A stretch of DNA of 64,000 bases, taken from Dryocosmus kuriphilus. Its lineage: Eukaryota; Arthropoda; Insecta; Hymenoptera; Cynipidae. Where the stretch lies: the NCBI GenBank assembly GCA_038277395.1, contig CM076194.1, forward strand, positions 114,169,417-114,233,416, read 5' to 3'. Under the pieces are notes generated by a model that worked only from the letters and a program-made list of their open reading frames with translations, had not been told where the DNA came from and ran no database searches. Within the stretch, counting starts at the first letter, position 1, and each line of letters begins with the position of its first letter. Both the position numbers and the translations under genes were made by a program. This document shows positions 12,499 through 24,178 of this stretch, one piece after another.

Positions 12499-13007
12499 TT
12501 TCTCAGCCCACAAGGGTCCGATCACCGTAAGATTTGGTGTAGAACTGAGGGCTGACGCATCAAATTAGTCTTTAAAAAAATTGTGATTTTCAATCATTTG
12601 AATTATTGGATTGTTAATTATATTTAATAATTTTCCCTATAAGCTGCAATGCTTTAGTAGGCCTCAACGGATGTGGCGTCCTCAGTCGGATTAGTTCACG
12701 GTGGAGTACTTAAGCTGCGAAAGATTTGATCGCAACACTAGAGGAGTCGAATAGGGCTGACCTGAATTGACAGAATTGGTGGTAATTTTGGAAATCTCCC
12801 GCCCCATTTCCAGCTCCCTCTCATCTCTGTTAATAGTAGTACGAATAGCTACATTTTTAGTCGTAGGAATATCCGCGTTGGTTATAAGTTAAAAAAATTC
12901 TTCGTGTTCTTCATCATGCGTGATAATCTCAATATTTTTAATAATTTGAATATTTTTATTGAATTTGTACATTATATTATATTGTATGAAATTTTAATTT
13001 TAAAAAA
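12499..13007. other. Intergenic stretch between the pogo-like remnant and Rad17
   Basis: This is ~500 bp without a supported gene, between two divergently oriented coding units. It should contain the Rad17 promoter and 5' UTR. I cannot point to a clear TATA box or initiator in it. Confidence 0.4.
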
Positions 13008-16000
13008 ATGGTAAATCGAGTAATTAAAAGGATCGCGGATCTTTGCGCAATATTCGAAAACCTTTTAATACTTTTGTATCTCATAAAAAACGATTGTAAA
13101 TATAATTGTTAAAAAATATGAAACAATTATTTGCAGAAGGATAAATGGTTGCTACCATCGTTCGACTTTACACCCGTTAAAACCCCAATAAAATTGAAGC
13201 GAGCTGCCACAATGACAGCAAAAATCTCAGAAAGCCCACCAAAGAAAACCTTAACAAGGAAATATTCTAGCGAGAGTCTCATTAAGAAAGAAAATATTAG
13301 CAGCTTGTCGGAATTATTATCTGTCTGCAATCCAAAAAGTTCCTTGGATTTATCAGTCAGTAGACAAAAACAACAAGAGATTTGTGTTTGGTTAAAAGGC
13401 AAGACTCAAAGAGGAAAACCAAATATTTTAATTATCTCGGGTCCCTCTGGCTGTGGAAAAACTGTAGCGCTTAAGGTGCTGGCAGAAGAACATGGCTTTA
13501 ATGTAACTGAATGGATAACACCTCTAGATCAACTTATGGACGAAAATAGTAAGAATCAACAATTTAATGCTTCAAATTCTTTACTTTACTTATTTATTTA
13601 AATCTGTTTTTATGTTGATACTTGCGCTTTGCACACAACAAATAAAATCTTTTAATAGGCAGGGTAATGAGGCAAGGAGACAGATTCGAAGACTTTTTAA
13701 TAAGAGCAACTCGGTATAATTCTGTGTTGAGTAGCATTTCAAGACGATTGCTATTAGTCAAAGAATTGCCTAATGTTTTCGTAGAGGACAAAAGTGGATT
13801 CTATACAGTTCTAGAGTAAATATGAAACAAATATTTTGTTGAATTCAAAAATTTGTTGTGATCGCTTTACTCATAAAAGTATGGTTTCTTTCAGAAAATA
13901 CATTCAGTATGGAAAAGAACCTTTCGTATTCGTTCACACAGAAACTGGAAACTCTAGATTAATGCAAACACTTTTTGGAACAGCCATTAGAGAGCGTTTT
14001 GCTATCGAGGTTATCAAGTAAGTCATAGAACTCCCCTATCAAATGATAAATTAATTATCCATAAGTCGAATTTTCGATTAAAATGGTTGTTTTTCTCAAA
14101 TCGAATTCTGAATTCAAATTATTTTTAGTATAAACGCAACTACGCAGGCAGCAATGAAAAAGATGTTGGAACGAGTGGCAAAGATACTTAATGCAAAAGC
14201 TAGTCATTTTCTAAATGTTACACAAGAGAAGATTAACGAAGTGTTGTCTAATAGCATCGGCGATGTTAGGAGTGCAGTTTTGAATCTCATTTTCTCTACG
14301 CTCAAAGGTATCCAAAATTAATTTCATGTATTTGGTTTAATCTAAGTTGCAATATTTTGAAATCACAATCTGTAAATGGGGTAGTTGCATATTTTAAAAT
14401 ATTTTATTTTCCTTATGAAAGTAAAAGAAAGCGAAAAAAATTAATGTAGTTACTTAAGGAAAGTTTTTTTAAAATAAGTTTTATTACTTTTTTTAATGTT
14501 TAAAAAGTATACTTTTTGAAATTTTTGCGGAAAATGAGACAGAGCTAATTGGCTGGCACGGAGCAAGTAAACATAAGTCTGAGTAGCGCGGTTGATGGGG
14601 GAAATGATTGGCCGCTAGTGATTGAGTGTAAATAGTACACACATGATATAACCTATTTTCATCTTTATTATTTAAAACTTGTTTCAAAAGTATAAGGAAG
14701 GGTCTAAAAGGTGATCAAAATTCCTAGAATCTCACTAAAACCGGATTTTGTAAAAAAAATACAGTGCAAGTGTGCCGGTTCTTCCAACAACTTTAGCCCA
14801 TTTGCTTCTTACTTTTGTGCCTCCAGACAAACCTATACAAATTTTGCACGGGTAATCCTTATTATTGCACTTTCAGTATCAGGTACAAAACATTTTTTTT
14901 GTTTTTCTATTATTATCCTTGTTCTAAGAAAAGTCCGAAGAAAGCGGAAAAAAATGGCTCACGTGTGTGCTTACTGCCTTACTGCACACCATTCTGACAT
15001 GAGATTGATACACGTTTGAGGTTATCTTTCAAAACATCAATGACACGTACTTAAATAGTAATATTCATTACTTTCTTTATTAGACTTGATATTCTATATG
15101 AAATTGTGCAATTTGGTGAGGTCTAGTTACGGCTGACACCTACTTTCTAACAATTTTAACTTGAAAAATATTCCTGTTAGAAATTTTAACTTGAATTTCC
15201 GCCATCTGTCTGCTAGATGCTTCGTTATGGAATGGAGCCACTGCATACTTAACTTTTTTCTGATTACATGGCACAGTTTATTCGATCGCGACGTTTCAAG
15301 GTCACAGAGTTGTTTGTATATGGTTTCTGATACTTTTAAAAAAATTTTTTTTTTTCTCAGAAATGAAGTTCTCATACATCTTTTTAAATATACTATAATT
15401 TTTAGAATTGTGTGCAGTGTTTAGAAAATATGTTATCTAAAAGTCATGCGACTACCCCATTAAAAAAAAATTTTTAGTGCCTGATAGTCTTGCAAAAAGC
15501 GAATGCGAAGGGCGAGAAGAAACTTTGAGTCTTCTGCATGGAGTTGGGAGAGTCATTAATCCAAAAAGTAAGAAACATCATTTTTCGACTGAAATATAGA
15601 AAAATAGTATATATTCTTAATTGGACAAAAAGCATGTATACCTTTATGAAACACCACTTACTAAAAAGTACTTTAGTCACGAAGTAGTGCATAATTCATA
15701 GGAATTACTGAGGGGAAGTCTTGGAAGTTTGTACATGATCCAGACGATATCGCAGCATTTTTCCAATCGCAGGCCACGAATTTCGTTCATTTTCTTCATG
15801 CAAATTATTTAAATACAATTAATGAAATTGACCGAGCTGAACTAAGCGCCGATGTTTTGAGTTTAGCTGATGTGTTAACTTCTGAATGGAGAGTACGTTT
15901 TATTGAACTACTTTTCCTTGAAACTGAAATAGAAACCAATTTTCTGATTCATTTTTATTGTCTTCACAGGATCCTAATTTGGGCAAAGTCATATTATCTT

Positions 16001-16335
16001 TTTGTGTTAGAGGATTAATGGTTACTAATGATGTTCCGGTTAGTGGTTGGAATCCAGTTAAAAAGCCACAAAGCAGTACTGTCAAAGTGTAAGGCCCTAT
16101 TTTTTTTTATTAAAAAATAAAAGAACATGATCCAACTTTTTTTTCTGAGTGAAGCAAATTATTTCACTTTATTTATTAATATTCGTTACGATTGACTTGC
16201 AGAGACAGAAATTTAGCTTCGGCAGAAGTTCGATGGTACAAGTCGCTGATCAAACCGGATTCAAAAAAATCTGATGAAACAGAAAAGCATAGTAATTTGA
16301 CAGATGAGGAGTCAATTATCGAAGATGCTGACTAA
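13008..16335 (+). CDS. Rad17: Checkpoint clamp loader Rad17 (nine coding exons)
   Basis: The large subunit of the checkpoint clamp loader, which loads the 9-1-1 clamp at DNA damage in the nucleus. I infer coding exons 13008-13010, 13137-13548, 13659-13815, 13895-14017, 14129-14307, 15478-15567, 15702-15892, 15970-16088 and 16203-16335. All introns are GT-AG, the phases match throughout, and the product is 468 residues, shorter than vertebrate Rad17 (~680). Walker A is GPSGCGKT at residues 103-110, followed by the Rad17-like VTEWITP. The Walker-B-like segment is LLLVKELPNVF (vertebrates have LVEDLPN). Later blocks match the sensor/lid region (GDVRSAV) and the helical domain (SLADVLTSEW). The end, IIEDAD, resembles the conserved acidic Rad17 tail. 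The first exon carries only the ATG; ATG 13212 is an alternative start. AATAAA lies at 16486-16491. No lesion is seen, so the gene may be functional. Confidence 0.88.
14375..15461. mobile_element. ~1.09-kb TIR element inside Rad17 coding intron 5
   Basis: The intron between the exons ending at 14307 and starting at 15478 is ~1.17 kb, while the other introns are 79-126 bp. Nearly all of it is bounded by inverted ends: aatggggtagttgcat at 14375-14390 and, read inward from the right, aatggggtagtcgcat at 15461-15446. I see no transposase in it, so it appears non-autonomous. The target duplication is not clear, which leaves the superfamily open. The right end lies only 16 bp from the splice acceptor. 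Confidence 0.65.
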
Positions 16336-16819
16336 CAGTAATTTACGCATTATGATTGCTTGTTAGAGGAATGATTAAACATTCTATTCGCATATCTATT
16401 TTTTAAATCTCTAGTTCAACATATTTTGAGTGCAACAGTTAATGGATTTTATTTTCCAGGAAGGGTAAAGAAGATGTTAAGAGTAAATAAATTTATGTTC
16501 ATTGGGAGTTTGTTGGTTTAGCAGTTTCAAATTATCGAATAAGTTTGTATAAGATGGAATAAATGATGAATTATACATTTGTCTAACATTTAATTCTTTT
16601 AGGCTGAAAACGATTTCGCGTTCCATCTTTTGTAGCGAAATTTAAGAAATTTTCGACAAAAATTTTGTAAAGGTAAATTGATGATAAATTTAGAAATTTT
16701 CAAATTCCGCACGCAATAATTCATTGATGTACAGTTTTTTCCAAGTATTACACACTCGTACTATGAAATACACCACATTATTAAAAGTAATAAAAAAAAA
16801 CCGAGATACTTCTCACTGG
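16336..16819. other. Rad17 3' flank
   Basis: Holds the probable polyadenylation signal (AATAAA at 16486-16491, about 150 nt after the stop codon). No other gene is seen before the inverted-repeat element starts. Confidence 0.5.
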
Positions 16820-17138
16820 AGAAATCTCAGATTGCCGCGCGGGAAGTCTTAATAGTCCGGGAGCCAGCGACAGATTTTTGCGATCAAAATCTTCTCGGCC
16901 AAATAATTCGTAAAATGGTTTATACAGGTGTTACAATGAAGCCTAGTGAACGTCAGCTGCGGCACCATGGGTGGGTTGGGCAATGGCACCCTTCCAATCA
17001 TGTAGAAAAAATATATATTTTCAATGATTTCCTCCTGGTTGGAACATATAGCCAGCTGACTTTTGTTATTATTTGAAATATTATGTTAACTATCATCTGA
17101 AAAGTTTTCAAACGGGAGGAAATAACGTACCTAAAGTT
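16820..17138 (+). repeat. Left terminal inverted repeat of the large element
   Basis: Aligns in inverted orientation with 24179-24278 plus 24975-25130. About 65 bp (roughly 16975-17040) have no counterpart on the right. Identity is around 80% by eye in the matching blocks, so the element is not very young. Confidence 0.7.
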
Positions 17139-18526
17139 ATTCTACAGAACGCTCATTGTACGCATGTTGGCGCAACGCGTAATTCAGTCGTTTCAGCAAT
17201 CATTATTATTATTGCTATTACGTTTTCTTTAATTATACCTGTATAATATAAATAGTACAATATTTTTTTAAATTATAAATACTGTCAATCTAAAATAAAT
17301 ATTTTAATAAATATTTATATTATGAAATAAAAGAATATATAAGATGTATGAAAAATTAAATTTATTTCAACCATTAATTTAATTTTACGTGGAAAGATGG
17401 AGCGGAAAAATAAAGAAAACAATGTAAAAATAAAAAATAAGGAAAGATTCATCGAAGAAAAATAAAATTATTTCTTCTACATGTTCTAAAGACCAATATT
17501 TTTCTTGAAATGCACAAACGATTGAATATCATCTTCACTTTGGTTTGTGGCACTCTCATCGGTCTCCGATTCACTTCCAGAGTCGCTATCGGAACTGACT
17601 GCCACCATGTGTTCATCTTCATCATCAACTGTAAAAAGGTTAAAGAAAATGAAAAAGTTTAGTATCTATATACAACATAATATAAGCAATATGAATAAAA
17701 TTTTTTAAAATTTAGACCTTTTTCGGGCTAAATTGTGATTTCATGAATAGACGTTGGTAACTCACTTCCAGTGAACCAGATACAGCCGTACTTGTTATCA
17801 ATTTCTACCCAGACATAGTCTGAAGGAGTCTCAGTGGTGAGAACTTTCAGGTGCGCGTGCGTCCAAATTTGTGCAGTGTAACATGCTCTTGAAAAATGTT
17901 CATACAGTTCCACTTTGCATGGCGGTAGGGCCGAGCCATCAATACTTTTTTTGGGCAAACGGAAAATAGTCGTCATTGTGAGGGAGCTTATAGATTTTTT
18001 GAAAAGTTGCTACCCTTGCCTCATTCACGGTTTTAAGTTGCTTCAAGCCATATATATGGCAAACAAACTCCTCTATCTGGATAAAAATATCTTCTCTCTT
18101 ATCCCATGACGTTGACATCTGGATGAAGCTTTCGATAAAGCCAGCTGATTTTCTCGTAACAGCAAACAGGTGCATTTTGACTTTTCTAAAAAAGGCCGGG
18201 TTAAAATCACACCTTGTGAACGCGTGAAAGGCTGTTAGTGCTGCACTCACATCACTTCCTAGAGCTTTATACAATTTTGTGACGTTAATGAACCGTTGAT
18301 GGTTTCCAACACCGATTTCCATGCATATTTGAATGTTTTTCGAAATGTTACTCATATTAGCTAACATGATAATAAATACGTCGGTGTCGGAACAACGAAT
18401 CGTTACATTTGCATCGAAATTTAGTTGGCAAATATGGAAGATCATCTTTGTATCGACTTCTTCATGAGCAGGACACGTGAGTGTCTGCTCTAAAGTTCTT
18501 ATCACTTTGCCGTCGCTGACGATATA

Positions 18527-19822
18527 CTACATGGAATGAGAAGTTCCGAGCCTCACACAGAGATGTCGCCACTAGGATTAAACCATGTATGTTTTCGTTG
18601 AGAACCAGCCTTTAGACAACACCATCTTGAGTTTCGTGACATTGCGTGCATTCCTTTTCGAATAACAGCTAATTGTGTCAGACAAGATTTGGTTTCTCGC
18701 GAACGATGGAAAGAGACGAGTTTCGGGTTTTAATAAAACATTGTTTTTTAATGGGAAAAAACACCGTCCAGGCCAAGGAGTGGTTAGATAAATGCTATCC
18801 AACATCCGCACCATCAACTGCAACCGTAAAACGCTGGTTTGCGGACTTAAAACGTGGTCGTACCAGCACCGATGATGCTCAGCGCAGTGAACGGCCCTCT
18901 GAGGTCACCACACCGGAAAACATAAAAAAAATCCATTTGATCGTTTTGAATGATCGGAAAGCGAAGTTGCGTGAAATAGCAGAGGCCGTGGGTATATCGA
19001 TAGAACGCGTTAGCAACATTTTGCATGAACATTTGGGGATGAAAAAGCTGATCGCAAGACGAGTGCCGCGTTTGCTCACATCGGACCAGAAGCAGCAACG
19101 TGTTGAAGATTCCGAGCGTAATTTGGCCTTGTTCCAAAGAAACAAAAAGGACTTTTTGCGTCGATTCGTGACGATGGACGAATCCTGGATTCATTATTAC
19201 ACTCCTGAGTCCAACAGACAGTCTGCAGAGTGGTTGGAAGCAGGTAGCAGCCGTCCGAAGCGTCCAAAGATGCAACAGTCGGCCGGGAAGGTTATGGCAA
19301 GTGTTTTTTGGGATGCAAGAGGAATAATCATGATTGAATATTTGGAAAAGGGAAAAACCATCACAGGTGACTACTACGTTGCTCAACTGGATCGTTTAAA
19401 CGAAGAAATTTTAAAAAAACGGCCGCACATGGCAAGGAAGAAAGTGCTGTACCACCACGACAACGCACGCCAGCACATTCATCGATGAAAACGACGGCCA
19501 AACTGAGCGAATTGCGCTACCAATTGGTTAAGCATCCTCCGTATTCACCAGATCTGGCCCCCAGCGACTACCATTTGTTCCCAAACTTGAAAAGGTTTCT
19601 TCAGGGAAAGAAATTTTCGTCGAATGCTGAAGTCATGGCCGAAACAGAGGCGTATTTTGAAGGTCTCGATAAATCATTTTTTTCTAAAGGTATCGAAATG
19701 TTGGAGGACCGCTGGAATAAGTGCATTACTTTAAATGGAGGGCATACCGAAGAATAAAAAAGGTTTTAAGGTAAAAAATTAGTTTTTTCCTTGTGAGGCT
19801 CGGGACTTCTCATTCTATGTAG
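18527..19822 (+). mobile_element. Mariner element (1296 bp), nested
   Basis: Bounded by ~30-bp inverted repeats: ctacatggaatgagaagttc on the left and ctacatagaatgagaagtcc read inward from the right. TA target duplications lie at 18525-18526 and 19823-19824. Removing the element and one TA rejoins the minus-strand host frame without a gap, so it inserted into a gene that was still open at that point. Size and ends are those of a full-length mariner. Confidence 0.95.
18706..19757 (+). pseudogene. Mariner transposase (DD34D type), one frameshift
   Basis: Starts MERDEFRVLIKHC at 18706. An N-terminal paired-type helix-turn-helix region (VKRWFADLKRGRTS, then LREIAEAVGIS) is followed by the catalytic domain with MDESW, HHDNARQH and YSPDLAPSDYHLFP, the mariner signature carrying the last catalytic Asp. 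A small indel near 19476, just after the second catalytic Asp, shifts the frame. The rest is open from 19485 to the stop at 19755-19757. Apart from this lesion the length (~350 codons) is that of a complete mariner transposase. As it stands the product would be truncated and inactive. Confidence 0.92.
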
Positions 19823-22800
19823 TACTTGAAGCAAGCGTCCGAATTTACATAAATTATTTTATTATTGATATACGGCGCCATGTAATCTTCCGCCCAATTT
19901 TCAATGAAAAGTTTAACAAGCGCTTCTTTAAAATTCATATTGTTCAGCTCGATTGATAAAGTCTTTTTTGCTCACTTGTCAGGACCATCAATATGGATGT
20001 TCGCTTGTTCCATACCTCGGAGCTTATGTTCAATGTCTTTGATAGATGGGAAAATGTATCGATCAAAGGCCATGACGACGGTTTTTGCTCGACTCGCACA
20101 TATTGTCTGCAGCATCTTCTTTGAAATATTTCCAAAGTTAGTTGGCACATCTTTCATCAGATGTAACATGAAGAATAAAACATTAAAAACATAAACATTC
20201 CTTATCAAAATTGTTGGCAAACGGATTGATATTACGCTTTATTCCATCAATAAATATGTGGAGCAGTACTGTACTTTTTTTATCCGGCTTTCGTGAAGAT
20301 CTGCTGTCACATCTTGTGTTTTTCTGAGCCCCGTTTGCTCCATCGTATGGCTAATGATACTTGAGCGAATCGTATGGCTCCGGCACCATCGCTGTCTATC
20401 TGATATTGAATTGGTTATGTGCGAAATTCCAGTCAGCTTATTCGCAGCATCGGCATTAATAGTCTGCTCGAGAGTGAGATCAATCGGTTGTCTAGAGAAA
20501 GATTTTATTGTTCTCTTAATATCGAATGATCCCTTCTCAAGCTGCAAACGTAATCCTAGATGCGACTCATCAACTTTCAACAAATTATCGTGGTATTTTA
20601 CTAAATACCGTGAATAATTTGGCTGATTAAAGGCAAAAAACAAATTATTTATTTTCGGTAAAACGAATTTAAATATTTCGAAATCACCTTTGCGAATACT
20701 TGCATTTAGTAGTAGATAATAATAGTCGATTAAATTTACGTACATCATGTAGTACTGTGCTGTCTTTCCGTGCTTGCCTTCCGATGTTTGCTTTTTGAAC
20801 ACTTCGTATTTTTCAAGTAATTTTGAAAATTCAAGTTGTGTCGACAATTCAAGTTGTGTCGACAATTCAAGTGTTGTTGGAATGAAGGTTCAGATGATCT
20901 TGTTCTTGAAAACTGTATCAAACTCATCTTTATTTCATTAGTTAATTCTACTTTATCTTGATAGACGAAGTTTTCAAAATGCAACCTTTTAAACGCCAAC
21001 GCTATCATTGGATGCAAGCGCTTGCACCTGTTACAATGTTTGCCAGCAATAAAACCGTTGACGGATCCGTTGGCGAGAGTCTCTGCATTCACCATGATGG
21101 TCGTTAAGCCACAGTTATCAATAAATTTGCCCACTGCCTTAATGTACGCCTGCATAATGTGGAACGATCCAAGATGAATGAATAAATTTTCAAACACTCC
21201 CTTATCTGTACTTTGGATCTGCAGAGCAATTTTTGCAATTGCAAAATCATACGTTACTTCCATGTAGCTTTCTCCACACTCACTACCCACTTTTTTGCTT
21301 TGATTCATGGTCTCAATTACAACAGCTTTATTCGTTGGTGAAGCATTAATTGTCGTTAAATAACAAAGAGTTTGCATAGAAGACGTTTCTTCATGCAATA
21401 AACTATTAAAACCAACCCACATCGATGTACTTGGCAAATTAAGAAAGTGAGAAAGCATCCATGCAAAATTAATGTGTTGCACTGATTGAAGATTGGAATG
21501 TTTAAGCGCAATGGTGATTCAGTTGGCAGCATGCTTTCAATAAGTCGCGGACGCTTCGTGTACGGCTCTAGTTCGTGGGTGATCGCGTCAAAACTTCGCC
21601 TATGTTTAACGATTCGCGATCTCGAGACGTTAATGTTGCTCATACCAACATTTGCCTCAATATTCTCATTATCAGCAGCTTCCTCGCCTCCAACATCATT
21701 TTGGCTTTCCGAACGGAAAATATCAGCTTCTTCCTTGCCTTCAACATTATTTCGGCTTTCCGGATGGAAGCTAACGTCATTATTCTTGTTTTCCAAGGTT
21801 GATTGAAAAATAATGCTAACAGTATCGTGGAGCGTATCCTTACCCGTTTTCGTATCTACAAAGCCATCGTAGTTGTTGAGTGCAATTCTAGTGCACAAGC
21901 CAGATGATCGTACGATACCATCTGGGTAAACATCGGAACGCTCGCAAGAAGTGTATGTAGCCTCAGTCTCTCGAGACCTTCCAACGTACTGTAACTGAAA
22001 CAATGCCCGTAAATATTGACAGTGTTAACAGTTTTTTTTGCTATTGGTTAAACTCTTCAAAGTTATGCCAAGGCAAATTTGTTTTGATGGTTTTATTTGT
22101 CCATTTGACACAGCATAAATAAGATCTTCGGAAAACGACTTAGCTAATCTTTCAGTTTTTTTATGTTGCCTCCACCGGTAATTTAAGCCTGAAATTACTT
22201 TTTAATAAAACTTAATCAATGTTTCTGGTACTTCGAATTCACCATGTATTAATTTTTTTGTTTCAACCTGAACTAATGACTTATTAGATTTAATTTTATT
22301 TATTTCTTCGTTTAAAAGACGCGCGGCAGTATCTAAAACATTGTATTTTTTAATTTCATTTTGTATGATGCCCTTGTACGGCTTAACGAGATTTTGACTG
22401 TTATAAGTTATTATATTAATTTTGTTGTCGAACTTTTTTAACAATCTCTCTTTTAAGTGGTACGGTTTCAAACTATACATTGAATTGTGTTGATCGTTAT
22501 TCTCTAAATGATTAATAAACATATCCTTTAAAAATTTCAAAAAAAAAAAGACTGCTCTTTATTGACGATGCTGTCAGCGACAAAATTTTCAACTACTTCA
22601 TAAGCTTCGGTACGGATATCTCTGGCGAAATGATATTCAGACTTTTCTTTTTCTTTTGCTAACTTAGCTTCACGCGAAGTAATATAAGCATTTTTGCAAC
22701 TTTTATGGAAGAAATACTCTTGATCTGATGGTAAGTCCTGCAGCCTCTGCTTCATATCGGGATCATCGCTTTATGTCGCGACATTTTTTATTGAAACGCA

Positions 22801-24178
22801 TCCACTTTTCATAAAAACAGACAAATTTTCCTCGCGGCCTTTCACCTTTTTCCTGTTTCTTCTACAGAAGAATCTCGTATGAATATTTTTACCTTCAGTA
22901 AGATCGTGAAAAACACTATCGGCTTCGGCAGCAAAGTCAAAGCTTTCGGCTACTTCTGGGTTTCGGCTTATCTCGCCGGCATCGGCATTCTCGCTGGGCG
23001 CAACATTTCGAATTTCAATGTCTTTTATAACTTCCTCACTTTGACTATAGTATGATCATCTTGAACAACACGTTGCCTAAATTTTTTTTTATTGCTTCAA
23101 GAAATTACAGATATACATATTAAACTCAAAGTTGATAATAATTTATTGTTCTGATGCATAAGGATGTAGTTTGGTCTTCAACTTTAAAATTCGATTTTTT
23201 TCACATGTTTCGATTGTATAATATATTGAGAGTATACTGTAAAAATTTTAAACCAAAATATGAAATATTTACGAAGTTATAGTACTTGCATGTACCTTCT
23301 TAAACTTTTGTGTAATTTCAATCTTATACCTGCCTAAAATAGAAAGCGAGAAAACTACATTTTTGAGCGTGCATGTTTCGAAGCGAAAATTACGATGTCA
23401 GTAAAAACATGTAAAATAATTGAAACGATTTTATTTTATTTTGTTATAAAAAATCCTGAAATAAGTTTTCAAAACGAGCTTGAATACGAAACATATAAAA
23501 ACATATAAATAGAAGTTTTATAAAGAAAAATAATCTTTTATGTTGCTTTACATACTCTGCTATTGAAGAAGACCGTGCTGCTGTCGGTGCTGATTTAGAG
23601 ACTCTGTATTTTGGCGGTAAAGCTGTAAAGCATCTATAGCAGGCACTGTGGTATAGCTGAAAATCGTTAGGCCGTGCAGTCGGTACTACTTCTTTCCCAA
23701 TTAAATTATGATTTTTTCGAATAATTGATATTTCATTGCCCTTGCACAAAGTTTCTTCATTGAATGGTTTCAATTTTGAAGCAGTCTTTTGTCAAAAAAA
23801 GTAAAAAGGAGTCACGTTAGTCATTCTGTTTACCCACGTTAGACTATGATCCTCTGAGCAGCTGTTAATTAGTTTACATATACTATACATACCGTATGAT
23901 TTTCGTTGCCATGGCAACGTGAGACGTTAGCCTAACGACGATTGAAACATTTACTACTATGAAAATCTTGCGTTCTTATCAGATATCTTATCTCTTTATT
24001 TCAGAAAAATATAAATAATTTGCTTCACAATTAGTATTAATTATAATTATTTTTAATTTACTTCAATTAAAAAGAGCGCATCATCTGTGTATAAACATGA
24101 GAGTACATCAGTATTTTTAAGTATCGAAAAATTAACATGTATAAATATTATTCGATTTTTTTCATTCAAATTAGAATC

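Larger units (their letters stand above)
17486..23800 (-). pseudogene. Spliced member of the multi-copy HEEVDTK protein family, broken
   Basis: I recognise this as one of a very large family of uncharacterised animal proteins with many genomic copies. Minus-strand parts in order: a Cys/His N-terminus with YHSACYRCF (23773-23560); an acidic exon (about 23044-22892); a FFHKSCKNAY region (22755-22537); a region with YHLKERLL (22540-22202); a large exon starting at 21994 after a TTTCAG acceptor; a central region with YYYLLLNASIRKGDFEIF, KSFSRQPIDLTLEQTINADA and RSSIISH (20865-20239); VVMAFDRY (about 20100); the HEEVDTKMIFH and SDTDVFIIML block (18470-18380); and a final acidic exon 17628-17486. 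The SDTD block recalls PIN/FEN-type nucleases, which is only inference. Lesions are a frameshift near 20870 by an 18-bp tandem duplication, a stop near 19975, the mariner at 18527, a frameshift near 17950 and breaks near 22790. Confidence 0.75.

Noticed and set aside
18847..19386. 179-codon minus-strand frame inside the mariner
   Set aside because: Antisense shadow of the transposase, whose mariner motifs are clear on the plus strand.
21486..21806. Plus-strand frame of 106 codons
   Set aside because: Antisense shadow of the large exon of the HEEVDTK-family gene.
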